Shown one piece after another: positions 62,999 through 64,000 of a stretch of 64,000 nt of DNA. The stretch spans positions 220,991,943-221,055,942 of the forward strand of contig NC_084482.1 of assembly GCF_030035675.1 (NCBI RefSeq), given 5' to 3'. Position 1 is the stretch's first letter. Each line of letters begins with the position of its first letter. The DNA is from Rhineura floridana. Taxonomy: Eukaryota > Chordata > Lepidosauria > Squamata > Rhineuridae. Position numbers and translations under genes: made by a program. Under the pieces are notes generated by a model. It had not been told where the DNA came from, searched no databases, and worked only from the letters and a program-made list of their open reading frames with translations.

Positions 62999-63136
62999 CT
63001 GAGGGGGAAGAGGGTTGAAAAAAACACATTGGAATTTCAAGGCAAAAACAAAGCATTTCATCACAGATGAAGCCCAATTATCTGCTTCTCTATTTTTACA
63101 TCTCCATTATTCTCCCCCTTTTATCTTTGCATGGCC

Positions 63137-64000
63137 CTCCCTCCCTACTCAATATCTATATAAACTCGCTGACAAAACACCTCTCGGCAGTAAACTCTCA
63201 CCCTCCTGTCTTGGCAAAGAGACACTTAACCTGTCTTCTATATGCCGAAGACATTGCCCTGTTATGCCAAACGCAGGTGGGCTTACGTTGTCTCTTAAGA
63301 GAACTTGCCTCCTTTTGTGTGGATGAACTTTTGAGAATTAACTATGCGAAATGTAAGGTTTTAGTTTTTGCCAAAAGTAGACATAAACACCGCTGGCAAA
63401 TTGACAACCATATTATTGACCAAGTCAACGCCTTCAGTTACCTTGGCATTGCATTCCATCCCTTAGGTTTTTGGAATGTGCATTTTGTCCAGTCTGCTGC
63501 GACTGCACAGAAATCAGCCAGAGCTTTACTGACCTTCTTTTATACAAAGGGTGGTCAGTACATTCCGGCAGCAGTCCAGTATTCAATGCGAAGGTGCTTC
63601 CTCAACTGCTTTACGGGACCCAAATTTGTAGTGGACGCAATTACGCATTGTTGGAGAGAGTACAATCTAAATTCATGAGGTCCGTTTTGGGCGCTCCAAG
63701 ATGTGTCCCCAATGTGACCTTACGCTTGGAATTAGGTGCCCTTCTGATTGAGACCCACGCTTGGATATTAAAATTTAACTACTGGATGAAGCTGCTATTT
63801 TTACCCACGGGATTGCCCCCATTAACTTTGGAAGATTCCTTCCAATCTCAATGGCAATGGGTAATGATTCACAAACTCAGAACTCTCGGTTTTTCGCTCC
63901 CAGCGATTGGTGCCCTAGGCCATACGACCGCTAAAACAACAATTATCCAACGCCTCAAAGATGTTGAGTATCAGAACAACATGAGCCTAGTTGCCGCTTA
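63137..64000 (+). mobile_element. Unclassified non-LTR retrotransposon (unit D), runs off the edge
   Basis: Same insertion as 33658-35071. The left target copy TTATCTTTGCATGGCC is at 63121-63136. The frame 63067-63678 includes LLYAEDIALLCQTQVGL, where the YADD of unit B has become YAED, and FSYLGIAFHPLGFWNVHFV. The presence in both B and D shows insertion before the unit-pair duplication. Confidence 0.75.

Larger units (their letters stand above)
58833..64000. repeat. Segmental duplication unit D (partial)
   Basis: It begins inside the distal 3' flank and continues to the intron after the finger exon. It is closest to B in the fingers, the ghost tail and the shared RT element, but has the SINE that B lacks. 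It carries no L2 at the B insertion site (about 59379). Confidence 0.8.

Overview
The window looks like nuclear DNA of a squamate reptile, most likely a lizard. It carries a tandem cluster of C2H2 zinc-finger genes, two of them with an exon encoding a KRAB-A box. These sit among five kinds of non-LTR retrotransposon (L1, CR1, L2, RTE-BovB and one element I could not place), a tRNA-derived SINE with a BovB-like tail, and hAT-like MITEs. There are no operons or bacterial-type genes.

Layout: four zinc-finger units, all on the minus strand, lie in one tandem array: A (about 4.1-23.4 kb), B (23.4-45.1 kb), C (46.6-58.8 kb) and D (58.8 kb to the window edge). By finger sequence and shared insertions, A pairs with C and B pairs with D. 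C-D therefore looks like a second copy of an ancestral A-B pair. A CR1 element precedes A (834-4126) and C (45495-46618). An internal deletion in the second copy fuses the middle of unit C to the 3' flank of unit D at about 58830.

Gene structure, read on the minus strand: exon 1 codes 25 residues starting MASEAPSG. It is followed by a 127-nt KRAB-A exon, an 84-nt KRAB-B-like exon, and one large finger exon. The splice phases (0, 1, 1) agree between the copies. Gene B (exons at 44785-44711, 43617-43491 and 33520-31809) is the best candidate for a working gene: its 18 fingers keep every zinc ligand. Gene A is a pseudogene split by a CR1 insertion and frameshifts. Gene C has a 25-finger open frame but has lost exon 1 and KRAB-A. 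Gene D has at least 26 fingers and its upstream exons lie outside the window.

Most notable: three L1-type elements (1471-3600, 23587-25708, and 15311-17232 on the minus strand) have a 5' end, an open ORF1 and the extreme 3' tail of ORF2, but nothing between. Each has its own perfect 16-19 bp target-site duplication and an intact empty site in a paralogous unit. They behave as a non-autonomous, ORF1-only L1 lineage, comparable to mammalian HAL1. Two of the copies carry an in-frame expansion of a 13-residue repeat in ORF1.

The paralogous units act as internal controls, so most insertions here can be ordered in time and checked against an uninterrupted copy. The main region between genes is 3' flank and intron made of short SINE, L2, CR1 and MITE pieces. 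No other protein-coding gene was recognised.
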